From Catenaria anguillulae PL171 (lineage: Eukaryota > Blastocladiomycota > Blastocladiomycetes > Blastocladiales > Catenariaceae): 20,512 nucleotides of DNA. Positions 8,309 to 18,290 of this stretch are shown here, piece by piece. The position numbers were made by a program, and so were the translations under genes. The stretch covers positions 1-20,512 of the forward strand of contig MCFL01000370.1 in NCBI GenBank assembly GCA_002102555.1. The letters are read 5' to 3'. The first letter of the stretch is position 1. Every line of letters begins with the position of its first letter. The notes under the pieces are model-generated. The model ran no database searches and had not been told where the DNA came from. It saw only the letters and a list, made by a program, of their open reading frames with translations.

Positions 8309-9723
8309 ATGTCTTTCTCGTTGATTACTGTGGGCGGAATTTGCGAGCGCGGATCAAACTACATCGAGCAAGCTCGGCGACTCAAACTCAAGCCGCAGTA
8401 CCAAGCATTCCCACGCCTTCTGCGACGCCAAGTCACAAGAAGAGTTGGATGAAATCATGCGAGTTTGTCCAGCTGATTGCCGTCTGCACTCATTTGATTA
8501 CCCTGGTGCTGCGAATCACGACAAGACTATGGCCAGGCCTCACGCCAGGCCTGTGCGCGTCCATGATGCTTCTCGGTGACTCGCTTGTTCTAGTGTTCCA
8601 GCCATGCACAACGGCAGTCTTGATTCTTCGCGGGACGGGCGTGCTTCGGCGGCGAGAGGCATGGATGTGGAGCGAATCGACGCATCAACAGTCGACGATT
8701 CTCAAATGGCTCCGAGTTCCACCCACTTGGTCGCCTCAATCGTACATGCGCTGGCTACTCGTCTTTTTGTACACACTCGGATGGGTGTTTTGGATTCTCG
8801 CGGGGTGGAATACCTTTGACGCAACATCTACGCCTTCACCGAGCGAGCTCGACGGGCTGGCATGTACTGGAAGTCGCGTCCATCGGGAATTGATTGGACC
8901 CGCGTCCGTTCTGCACCTGTGCGTGTATGTTCTCGTTGCGATGTCCTTTTCAGTGCCCTTGGCCCGCCACTTGTTCCATCTTCCCACTCTCGGATCCTCT
9001 TCATCTGCTCTCGCTGCCCACCAACCGCAAAAGAAGAACGTCACGGGCACCTCCCGCTCCGCACAAGCTATCCGAGAGTCCATCGCGCAAGTCTTTTGGA
9101 GCGTCCTAATACGCACCTTGCTCGCGATTGTCGTCCATCTCGGTGTCACGATTGCCGACTTTATGGGCGTCTTTGATGCAAATCCGCACGGCGCCCTGGT
9201 CCAGTACTCGCTCAACAACATTGCATCGCTTGCCGCCGCGTCGTTTGCTGCGCCAAAGAAGAGCAACAAGGTATCGAGTATTGTGGCGACCGTCAGTGCA
9301 GTCGCTGCACAGGGGGCAAAGGCATTGCTTACTCGAACCAATTCGGCGCGGCCGCCAAAGGACCCGACCTTACGCCGGCCGTCGGCGACTCCATCCGTGC
9401 TCAGCACGGCGACAGCAGATTCGACAAGTCTATTTATCGCGACCAATGACCCAGCTGGCGGCGCTGGTGGCCGTCGACCTTCGGCCATTGGTCAATTGCC
9501 GTCAACCGGAAATCGCGCGAGTGGGTTGCAGGGCTGGCTTGCCAAGGGGCAGGAACCGCGAGCAAATGCGGGGTCAAAGCCTGCAAGCGACTCTCTCACG
9601 GAATCTGCAAAGACGCATGCAGACATGATATCAACTGATTTCAAAGGGCCGCACAATGAAGAGTCCAGAGTCGGAAGTAGTCGAACCGACGACCAAATGA
9701 GCGCTCGCGGCAGAGATGAATGA
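8245..9723 (+). CDS. Seven-transmembrane (GPCR-like) membrane protein of unknown ligand
   Basis: A single uninterrupted frame of 492 aa with a clear multi-pass pattern. Hydrophobic segments lie at about 12-30, 72-95, 101-128, 167-189, 217-240, 283-305 and 316-336, making seven. A long hydrophilic C-terminal tail (about 337-492) follows, rich in Ser, Thr, Ala, Arg and Gly. Loops 1, 3 and 5 carry Arg/Lys-rich patches (RARIKLHR, LRRREAW, QPQKKN), consistent by the positive-inside rule with those loops and the tail being cytosolic and the short N-terminus outside. This topology is that of G-protein-coupled-receptor-like proteins, but I see no signature that assigns it to a named fungal receptor class, so GPCR is an inference from shape. 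The start ATG follows a pyrimidine tract (CCCCCCTCTAG). The gene appears intronless, unlike its neighbours, and its 3' end faces the F-box-like gene 147 bp away. Confidence 0.75.
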   Translation: MSAAGISRTATDTILLVVLVLNVFLVDYCGRNLRARIKLHRASSATQTQAAVPSIPTPSATPSHKKSWMKSCEFVQLIAVCTHLITLVLRITTRLWPGLTPGLCASMMLLGDSLVLVFQPCTTAVLILRGTGVLRRREAWMWSESTHQQSTILKWLRVPPTWSPQSYMRWLLVFLYTLGWVFWILAGWNTFDATSTPSPSELDGLACTGSRVHRELIGPASVLHLCVYVLVAMSFSVPLARHLFHLPTLGSSSSALAAHQPQKKNVTGTSRSAQAIRESIAQVFWSVLIRTLLAIVVHLGVTIADFMGVFDANPHGALVQYSLNNIASLAAASFAAPKKSNKVSSIVATVSAVAAQGAKALLTRTNSARPPKDPTLRRPSATPSVLSTATADSTSLFIATNDPAGGAGGRRPSAIGQLPSTGNRASGLQGWLAKGQEPRANAGSKPASDSLTESAKTHADMISTDFKGPHNEESRVGSSRTDDQMSARGRDE

Positions 9724-9870
9724 AATGATGAGTTATTCAATCATGTCAAGGATGTGAGTGTAATCTCGCATTTCGACTCTGGGCAACTTGTGATTGATTG
9801 CCATAGTGCGACCATGATGCATCAGCCAGTGCAATGTAGGATGTGATAAATACATGTGATAGATTCAATT

Positions 9871-12350
9871 CTAATCAAATGCATCCACGTCAAGCTCGTC
9901 AAAGCTACTGTCTCCAGACTCAACTACAACAACCTGACCTTCTCCATCAGCCAGAGGCACGTCCGCCTGCCTGGTTATCTTCTCCCGCCACACATTCCAC
10001 CCGCTTCGATCCAGCGCTCGCACAATCAAAGCCCCGCGATCCGGCCAATCCCTCATAACTGCACCCAACCCACGCACAAACTTGTCCGAATCTCGCGCCG
10101 CATCGGGCAAGTTGCCAACAACACACGCCAACATGTCCTCGTTCATGACCTCAGCAGCCGCACGCGCAAGGCCGATGGCGCAATTCACCGATATCCACCT
10201 GAGCCGACGGGCCAACTCACCAGCATCAAGCTTGGACCATGCGAAAATCGCCCAGGGTTCGCAATGAATGTGGGAGACGGTCAATGCGCGGTCGAGGACG
10301 AGCATCGAGTCGAGATACAGATTGAATGCAGTCGACGGGCATGCAATCACGTTGGGCCGAGGCGGGTTGGGCCGACGAAACTTCGTGAGTGTGCTGACGA
10401 GTGTTGCGAGCTTGAGTTCGTACGACGGCCCAATCAAGGTCAACAACGGCGACCAAGGCGAAGGCGGCGAGCCATGCTTGTTGATCTTGCCCACGGTCAC
10501 ATTGACGAGCGTGCGAACAATGCTTACGACATTGTCAGCCACCTTGGACTCGTCGCTGCGGCCATGCTGACATGGCGAAAACTCTTGCATGAGTGCAATC
10601 AATCGAATCGCACACGCCAACGCAACTTGATCCACTTGCAATGTCTGCCAATCAAACCCGTCTGTGCAGCTGCACTGGTCAATCAATGCACCCATAAATG
10701 CAAACCAATCCGGGTCACGGTAGATAAACACGTCCTTTGCCCACGTGAGGTGTTGAAGCAAGTGTTGGGGATAGTCCCACTCGAAGAGCAGATTGCCACT
10801 GGCGGCGCAGTCGTAAAACATGATGGAAAGTTGGGAGCGTGGCCAATTCTGACCGTGCTCCATCAGCAGTTGATTTGGAACTGCAGGACCCGACCCGCGA
10901 GTTACGAGGATGTTGAGGAGAAAGCAATAGAACGATAGTGGACGTTCCTGGACGTGGTGTGGCTCGAGAGCTGCCGGTGGGTCAGATAATGTCTGTTAGC
11001 TGAAGGCATGGAGAAACAACAGCATACCGTACCAATGAGAACCATCTGACACAAAGCCTCATCATCCACACTTACCAGATCCAAAACCAGGTCCGCCAGC
11101 GCCGTGTCTCCACACGATGCAGCTCGACGAAGTACTCGTCCCAGATCCCTCTGCCCCACAATCCCCTGCTCGAGAGCAACACCCAACAAATCTGAATATC
11201 CCCTTTCCACCCAGTCTACAACCGCGGACCCGAGCGCTTCACGCTGGTGGTGATTGCCGGCAAAGATGTGCAAGTTGACCAAATCGTACGCCATGAACAC
11301 ATTGGTAAACAACGGGTAGCTTGCTTTCACGTGGGATGCGATGAACGGGAACCGGGCAGTATTGATTGGTGCAGATTGATGCTTGAGCCATGTTATCACG
11401 TCGAGCACACAGCACGAGTCGTCGGTCGTGGTCATCATGTGCGGCAAGGACATGAGCATGCATTCAAACATGTGTTTGGATGAGGCAATAAGGGAAGCGG
11501 CGGCGCCGACGTCGAGAGTGTCAGCGAATGCGTTTGCCACGATTTGCAATGCGGGAAGCGACCACTCGAGCAAGGCGAGAAAACAGAGAAAGGTTGGGTA
11601 GGTCATGGATGGATTTTGACCTTTGGCCTCAGCAGTGGCAAGCAGTGCCCTTTGGCTCAGGCGGTCGTTGCAAGTTAACATCTGGTGGCACCAGAGTGAG
11701 AACGGGGCGGTGGATGTTGCTAGAGTCCTGGGTAGAGCCGTGCGCAGGCGAAGGAGCGTGCGCTCAAGGAGGTCCAGCTGCAAGGTTTGAATGGCGAAAT
11801 CGACGAGAAGGAGCGAATCGGGAATGAGCCGCCAGTTTGGAAATGCGCAAACTGTGTCGCCCTGAGCCTGACAATCATTGCCGACTTGATCGGGGACGCG
11901 AGCACAAACGAATCGCAATTCCTCCATCCAACCCAGCCGTTCCAGGTGGCGCTTGTGCCCAAACGGCCCGCTCGCGCAGAAGAGCCAGTCGATCAGGTCG
12001 CCAGTGACAAGGCACCCAATCGCCCGCGAACGACCTTGCCCATTCTGGTTTGCAGAAGCAGCCAATGACAGTTGAGTGTTGAGGAAACGTCGCAGTGGTG
12101 ATTCCAACTTGTTCTTGTTGGCGGGTCTTTGGCCAACGAGAAAAATGGTGCGGTGTGCCCAAGTGCGATGCGGCAGGGCGCCCACCTTGAACAGCTCGGA
12201 CGAAGCCGCGCCAAAAGTGGCGGGCAAGCGTGCAGCGGCTTCGCACAGGGCAAACACGGGGAACCATAGTTCCGTGGGCAGAATGGCATGAGCAGTCTGT
12301 TCGGCTTGGCCAGTGTTGGTCGCGCCCTGATCGAGTGAAGTTGTTTTCAT
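9871..12350 (-). CDS. F-box-like protein with helical (ankyrin-like) repeats, two exons
   Basis: The minus-strand gene has exons 12350-11033 and 10970-9871. The 62-nt intron (GTACGG...GGCAG) contains CTAAC and CTGAC. Splicing restores the frame as QMVLI-A-LEPHHVQERPLSFYCF, giving 805 aa. Residues 23-56 (ILPTELWFPVFALCEAA..., then SSELFKV) resemble an F-box: an LP-E-W start, an amphipathic helix, and a hydrophobic end. An F-box would recruit the protein to an SCF ubiquitin ligase through Skp1. Residues about 365-440 contain short helical units (DLLGVALEQG; RRAASCGDTALADLVLDLV) reminiscent of degenerate ankyrin repeats, which would serve as a substrate-binding module. The rest is helix-rich with many Leu, Cys and Trp and no catalytic motif, and the tail is acidic (SGDSSFDELDVDAFD). 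Family assignment is tentative: the F-box is divergent and the ankyrin consensus is not strict. The reading frame through the splice is well supported. Confidence 0.72.
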
Positions 12351-12885
12351 GTTGAATATGGACTGTGGTAGCGTTACATGGTGCTGGTTGATGCCCGCCA
12401 GTATTCATTGCTTGGGGTGGCGATGAATGTCTTTACGTCAGGATTATTGGGTCGACGTCGCGGATCGCGAGTTGCGACTTGAGTGCTCAACCTTCCTCGC
12501 GGCCTCAGTAAACCTTTGATGTGTTTCTTTTTTCGTCACAGGAGGTCTCGAGTCAAGCCAGTGACATGTATTAATATGAAATGGTCTGTGGTCACTTCGT
12601 TCTACACACTACGCTAGGGATGGAAGATGGGGGGGGGGCACGCGGGAAACTAAGGAAATGGAGAAAGCGATGGAGAGCAGCAACAGCCAGAGCTACAAGA
12701 TGCAGATGCACGTGACCAAAAAATGTCAAGACGGGATTGGGATTGAAAGCAAGCAAACGACGCTGAGAAGCAACGCGGAGGCAAGAAACGAGTGAAATGC
12801 GGACATGAAGAGTGATAACCAGCAAAGAAAAACGCGACATAACAAAGCGACAGCTAACAGAGGATCACCGAGCAAGCAAAACCAA
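12351..12885 (-). other. Spacer between the regulator and the F-box-like gene
   Basis: Contains the 3' end of the upstream minus-strand regulator and the promoter of the F-box-like gene. Seen are a run of ten G on the + strand (12629-12638), an AT-rich TATTAATATG at about 12570-12579 that could act as a TATA-like element for the minus-strand gene, and no protein-like frame. Confidence 0.45.
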
Positions 12886-15830
12886 TCATCGCATGGCTAC
12901 GGGCGCCGGTTTGAGGCCGCTCCCATACATGGCCCAGCTCGCAACCAAGTCGCTCGCACTGGGCTGTGCGGTGGCGCCCACGTTCCCATCGTGATCCAAC
13001 GTCGGCACCTCGCGTGAGGAGGTTGGCGGCGTAAGAATCGCCGAACCACCAAATACTTGGGCGGCCGACGGAATCGAATGCATTGCTGATACGGGCGGGT
13101 AGCTCACGTCCATGGCTGCCGAGTGATGCGGGCCCAATGGCAACGCGTACCCGGAAATGGGCGACGGAGAGCTCGATGTGCGGCCGACAGCAGGTGGAGA
13201 CAACGATACGTGCGACACGGGGGATGTGGGCGACACAGAGTAGGCCATCGAGTCAAACGCGCCATTGACATTGACCACGTGCTGCTGAGGCGTTCCGCCG
13301 GCCGACGCCGAGCCGGACACCGACGAGGGCCCTGACGCAAATCCTGTGCCGCCCAGCGTGCTGCCAACGTTGGATCCAGCCGACGAGATGTTTTCGGGGC
13401 CGCCGCCAGACGCCGACGGACCCGGAGGGTTGGACTTGGTGTTACGACCACCGCGAGGGCGGGTGGCCGGCGCTGTTTGACATTCACACTGGGTGAACAT
13501 TTGGCGAATGTGGTCGGTGGTGATACCGCAACGGGACCGGCGGGTTTGGTAATTGGTCGTGATCTGCTCAAGTTGTCGCGAGCATAACGTGAGAAAACGC
13601 TTGGCCAACTTTCCAAAAAAAAGGGTGTCAGATGGTAGACGAAAGACGTACAACGCGAATACACTCGGCCAAGCGCAAATGGAATTGCCGGCCGTCGGGA
13701 CCAACACGCACATGCACGGACCGGAAAATTGCGTCCCAGTGCTGCCGCAAGATCGCAATCAATGGTCAAGGCGATCGGGTGCACAGTGAATCGAACGGAA
13801 GCGGATTGTGGTAAACGGATAAAACAAATATGCAACGAGGCAGTTTTGGGGCGGGTCACGGAAGGGTTTGGGGCGCAAAAAGCAAAGGGAAAGGCAGAAT
13901 GGTCAGCCTCTGACACAAAACAAAACGGAATACAAACGAAACACGTCACCACCACGAAACACGATGCAAGATCACATCGAATCTCACGGTGAGACAAATT
14001 GCGAGACAGTACACATACCTCCTTGGGAACAATAGGCAAATCGCGCGTGCACGTCCGCCACACCAACCGAAACTCGACCATGTCTGCATCTGGCAACAAC
14101 TGCTGCGCCTGAGCCAATGGCAACGTCGGATCATCTCGCGGGTGCAGCACCATGCCGTACACAAGGCCGTCAGTCGCCCCCGGCGGAGACATCCGGATGA
14201 CCCGCAAGTTGCCCTGCAACCGGTTCCACCGCTTGCTCGTCATGGGCCGATCGCCACATGCGCGTGCGATGGACCGGTGGTCGGGGCCTTTGCCGTGGAG
14301 AATGGCCCACACCATCAAGTCGTACGACCCGCGGCTGAAGATGTGATATGTCCGTTGCTGGGGCGTGTTTTCGCCAGACCCGTCGCCGTCGCCGGATTCC
14401 GAGTCAGAGTCGCCACCGGACGCGGTGTTGGATGTGCTATTGGTCGCTGTGGCACCTGAAGCACCGGTTGCGGCGGCAGTGGCAGCAGCAGCAGCAGCAG
14501 CAGCAGCATGGGACGCACTGGAGCTGGCCGGAAAGTCGGGGAGAATGTGACTTGCCATGACCTGGTTTAATGTCGACGACGTCGATGTGGGGAACGGTGC
14601 CAATGCAGGTGAAATTGGCGAAAGCGAAGCCGAGGGCTGGCTCGAGTAGAGCGACATGGGCGCGGGTGCAATGTTGGGCACGTTGCTCAGGGTTGACAAG
14701 GCCGGCGACACGGCAAGCGAAGAGGGTCCAGCGGAATGAGCGGCTGCGGGTGCAACCGGCCGTTGATGTTGCGGCAGAGTCGGTGAGACGAGCCCGCCGT
14801 AAAACTGCTGCTGATGCTGCGGCGACTGGAACGCTTGCTGCGACTGCTGTGCCAAGACATCGACGGTCGGGCCTTGGAACTGCTGCGGATGCTGCTGCTG
14901 CGTCGCCAATGCGGGCATGTACTCGTGCGACATGGCCGAACCGGGCGGACTTGTTGCTGTGCTCGGGACGGTTGCAGCATTGCTCCCGAGCGGCAATCCA
15001 GCAGCCGCGGACAAGGACCACGCAGTGGGAGACATGGGACCGGAATACTGGGCTGAAGATGCTGGGTACTGTAACATTGAGAGGTGTGCTTGATCTTGGG
15101 CTTGGCGCTGCGAAAACGACAATGACGCCTGCTGCTGGAGCTGCTGATGCCGGTGTTGCTGATGTTGCTGATGATGAGACACGTCCATGCGTTGGGGCTG
15201 CTGATACTGAAACGATGCCAATGATGAAGAGTATGGGGGAGACGACGCAGACACTTGCGGGTGATGGTTTTGCTGGTAAAGTGACGGTTGAAGGACAGCG
15301 TGGGACATTGACTGGTGCTGTTGAGGATATTGCTGCTGTTGCTGCTGGTGCTGGAGGAGATCCAAATGGTGGAAGGACCCGTCTGATCCGGTTGGACTTG
15401 GATGGTTCATTTGGCCGGCCGAGAATTGGTTTGAGCCTGAAAACAAGTACATAGACGAGTGATGAAGATCAGGGGAGACAAAATGCCACGAGATGAAATC
15501 GCAGCCAGTTAGTCATCACGTTTGCAGGCGCGGAGAAGCGACGAGAGAGCGTGTGGCGGAAATCATGTGAAAAATGAAGTGCTCACCAATGGGTATTCCG
15601 GCAGGGTTAGGGGCGGCAACAGCGGTAGCGCTGGTAGCGCTGGCAGAAGAGAAAAGTGCAGAGGAAGAAATAGGCTGATGATGGTGAAGATGCTGCCCAG
15701 CCGCTGGTGAAACACCAGCGGGCGTTTGCGACTGAGCCAGCTCAGCTGCGGACGTCGGCAAGTGAGTCAAGGGCGAGGCCAACGATGCCGAAAAGGAATG
15801 GCCATGGGGTGCAACAGGAGGATTCGACAT
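12886..15830 (-). CDS. Glutamine/alanine/serine-rich putative transcriptional regulator, four exons
   Basis: The minus-strand gene has exons 15830-15587, 15436-14019, 13741-13652 and 13608-12886, giving 824 aa. The introns are 150 nt (GTGAGC...TTTTCAG), 277 nt (GTATGT...GGCAG) and 43 nt (GTACGT...GGAAAG, CTGAC branch site). All phases close exactly and join NPAGIPI-G-SNQFSAG, LPIVPKE-HWDAIFR and AECIRV-LAKRFLTL. The start is the ATG at 15830 (MSNPPVAPHG). The Gln/His-rich region is about 110-290, with a poly-Ala run at about 391-404 and an acidic Asp/Ser/Gly stretch at about 422-438. A compact, charged, non-repetitive core spans about 444-628 (TYHIFSRGSYDLMVW through RSRCGITTDHIRQMF), and a Ser/Pro/Gly-rich tail follows. 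This architecture is typical of fungal transcription factors or co-regulators, but I cannot assign the core to any DNA-binding family; a nuclear role is inference. The 30-residue third exon lacks an ATG and is easily missed. Confidence 0.8.
14482..14508. repeat. (GCA)9 trinucleotide repeat encoding poly-Ala
   Basis: Nine perfect GCA units on the + strand are read as GCT alanine codons on the minus strand within exon 2 of the regulator. Frame-preserving length variation would change the poly-Ala run just before the acidic stretch and core domain. Confidence 0.85.
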
Positions 15831-17884
15831 GATGCGATCGGAGCAGGGCAAAAAAAATGAAATGGGTGGTGCTCGGATGCAAGGCAAACAAGAAGGTTCG
15901 GGAGGCAAGATCAAATACAATCGACGACAGGCAACAAGCACTTGAGCTAGCTCGGCAGCTAAGGTCAGGCTTGACACAAACAAAAAGGATAAATCGGTGA
16001 TGAGGGAAATCGGGACGCTGGGTCCAGGGAAAAGGGCTGCATAAAGATAAGTTACAGACAAGGGCGGTGCGGGGATTCGGAGGAAAGGCACATGCAGCGG
16101 CGGAGAGGCGGGGGAAGGCGGGGGGTATTTGAGCGCCAGGTCAACCGTGTCCAATCGCCCGGTCTTCGGAGCGGTCGGATGAATAGCGGGAGAAGCAAGG
16201 TTCACTTGGCAACGGCGTGTGAGCAAAATGGGGCGCACACACGCCGCTTGACCTGTGTCGACGGGTCACAGGGAAGCACCAGCGACGCACCAGATAGCCG
16301 ATCAAATGGAACAGATAATCGAATGCAAGGATAGTCAAAGCAAGGCAAAGAGTGGGACAAGATGATGGGAACGGCATCACACACATGCATGGCACTGACA
16401 CTCGAGGCTGGGCGGAAAAGTAGGTGCGGATGGTGCGAGGGATTCGGCAGGAGGCAAAACGTCATTGACAGGTAGCAGGGGAAGTAGGCGCGAGCAGCCA
16501 GCGAGACGACGCCGGCATGCATCGATCGGTGCAAAGATAACAAAAAAAAGTGCCAGACCAGACGGTGCGGGTTGTTGCCCGGACCGACGCAGCCTGGTGC
16601 CTGTTCTGGCAGGCAGGGAAACTTGCTCGGTTAAGGGGAAGCATGAACTGGTGGACACATGGAGTCGGCTCGAGGAGGCGAGAATAATTCGAGCTCGGGC
16701 GATGACGGCGCAAAAGGTGAGAGCGTGGTGAATGTGATGCCCAACTCATACGGGCGAACGTTCAGCAGTGCATACATACATACAGCCAAAGCGGACGCGT
16801 CCGTCTCGCACTGACTCAAGGCTGAGAGCACAAGCCCCGACTGATCGCGATGAATGCGTCAATGGGGCTGCACAAGCCTCAAGCGGGGCGCTGAGCTTGA
16901 CATCACTCGCACCAACCCAAAATGCTCGCACCTTGCACGTCATGAACAACTGAGAAAAAGTAGGGAAATGGAGGATATGGCTGGGATGTCATGGAAAGTG
17001 GGTCGAGAAGCAGGATATACGGAGGAATGCGGTCATGAGTGGCGCCAACTAAGCCGATGGCGGAGTGGCAAGTCAAAACAGGAAAGAGTGTTTCAAGGAA
17101 GGGGTTTCGGTTTCGGGAATTGGAATGTCAGTCGAAGCGTTTCAAAAAGATCCTGTGCCATCGGCAAACCTCCTCCAGGCGCCTCTGGCCAATCAACGCG
17201 TCGCGCAGGGATGTGTGGTGTCTCACGTTGCGAACACATGTCACACCGCAGGACCCCTCGCAACAATCGACTGCGGCCGCTCGGAACGATCTTGGAACTT
17301 CATCTCGCCGCCTCTCCTCGGGAAGAGGTTGCCGCCATGATTTGGCCGCCAGCTTTCCATGATCAGGCATGCCTGAGCAACGCTCGACACTTGACGTGAA
17401 GAAGCATCGGCCACGATGACAACCCAGAACCCACCACAAGCAAAAGTGGCACTTGTTGCAATTGGCGTGTAAATGTCGCCAAGATAAGTAAGGAAAAGAG
17501 CGGGAGTGAAGAGGAGGAAGAGGAAACAAAAAACCGCGCGATCCAAACGCAGGACGAATGAGCTCCGCCGAACAGCGTGATTGGACGATGCAAAATGGGG
17601 GTTTAATGTAAGGCCTTGCTCAAAAAAGGAAAGACGGGAGCACAAGTTGAAAGCGGTGGGAATGAAATCAAAGGAGCCAAACGTTTGCCAGAGTGTGCTG
17701 CCTGCATGCATTGCAATTGAGCAACACGACGACGCCTCAAGCCAGCAAACACCAAACGGAGGAAGGGTGACGGCGAGTTGCGGAAAAAAAAAAGACGGAG
17801 AGAGTGCCAGAGAGACGGACTGCCCGAGATCCAGTGTTGAAAGACGAGAAATGATGGGGATCAAAAGTAGAAACAACCACGCAC
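15831..17884 (-). other. Gene-poor purine-rich region; possible leader of the regulator and a doubtful exon
   Basis: No gene is well supported. The + strand is visibly A/G-rich (41 purines in 60 at 16981-17040), which means a C/T-rich minus strand, the composition seen on the sense strand before gene starts in this window. The part nearest 15830 is therefore probably promoter and 5' UTR of the regulator. On the minus strand at about 17388-17128 two overlapping frames are open. One ends with a GC3-rich stretch (SLRDALIGQRRLEEVCRWHR) that could be a terminal exon of the candidate gene at 17885-18290, but no acceptor or frame could be fixed. Confidence 0.4.
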
Positions 17885-18290
17885 CATGAAAGCTTGAGCG
17901 ATGCGGTTGGCGCGGTGGTTGACCATCTGCGCCGTGATGTGTCAGGTGGGGATCAGGAAATGACGCTGGACGAGGGCGCGGACGATATTGATGCTGCAAG
18001 CTATGTTGAAGCTGTTGTTGTTGCTCAGTGTTGATTGAGGGGCCGCGGCTGGGCTGGTGTCCGGGAACCTCTGGTCGTGGATACACATAGGAGCTCGGCG
18101 AAGAAAGGTAGAGCGGAGGAGGTCGATTCGATCGATGCAGTTGCGGCATTGGTGCATGAGCAGCACTGGTGGTCGTATTTCCGTCATTTGAGCCGTTGCT
18201 TGAGCGGCTGCGTGATGATGACGAGCTGGTTGACGACTCGCCAGACGGCTCGTTGAGCAAGGATTCGATGGGGACGCGGGAAAAGGACAT
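17885..18290 (-). CDS. Candidate Ser/Gln/Pro-rich exon of an unknown protein
   Basis: On the minus strand an ATG at 18290 opens a frame beginning MSFSRVPIESLLNEPSGES. It continues with a Ser run, a Tyr/Pro-rich segment (YLSSPSSYVYPRPEVPG) and a Gln run (TEQQQQLQHSLQHQ). It reaches a possible donor (GTGCGT, 17884-17879) after about 135 codons. Near the end a second frame starting after GGCGCAG at 17927 reads MVNHRANRIAQAFM with much more GC-rich third positions, and a CTGAC lies just upstream of that acceptor. The last part may therefore be a separate exon. The composition resembles the N-terminus of fungal regulators. No domain is recognised and no downstream exon is secured. Confidence 0.3.

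Noticed and set aside
9843-10938. 360-aa plus-strand ORF opposite the F-box-like gene
   Set aside because: Antisense to exon 2 of the spliced minus-strand gene, which has a clean splice and start. The plus-strand product is His/Arg/Gln-rich, as expected for a shadow frame.
12629-12638. Run of ten G as a possible G-quadruplex or terminator
   Set aside because: A single homopolymer without spaced G-tracts; too little to call a functional structure.
13104-15452. Continuous 782-aa minus-strand ORF for the regulator
   Set aside because: Beyond 14019 it reads through an intron with T-rich codons and then in the wrong frame over the last exon. The spliced four-exon model is in phase throughout, and its first ATG lies further upstream at 15830.
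14570-15454. 294-aa plus-strand ORF over the glutamine-rich exon
   Set aside because: Shadow of CAG-rich Gln codons, giving Ala/Arg/Thr runs on the opposite strand.
16854-17399. 181-aa plus-strand ORF in the gene-poor region
   Set aside because: No motif, no family resemblance and Arg/Gly/Ser-biased composition explained by purine-rich DNA.
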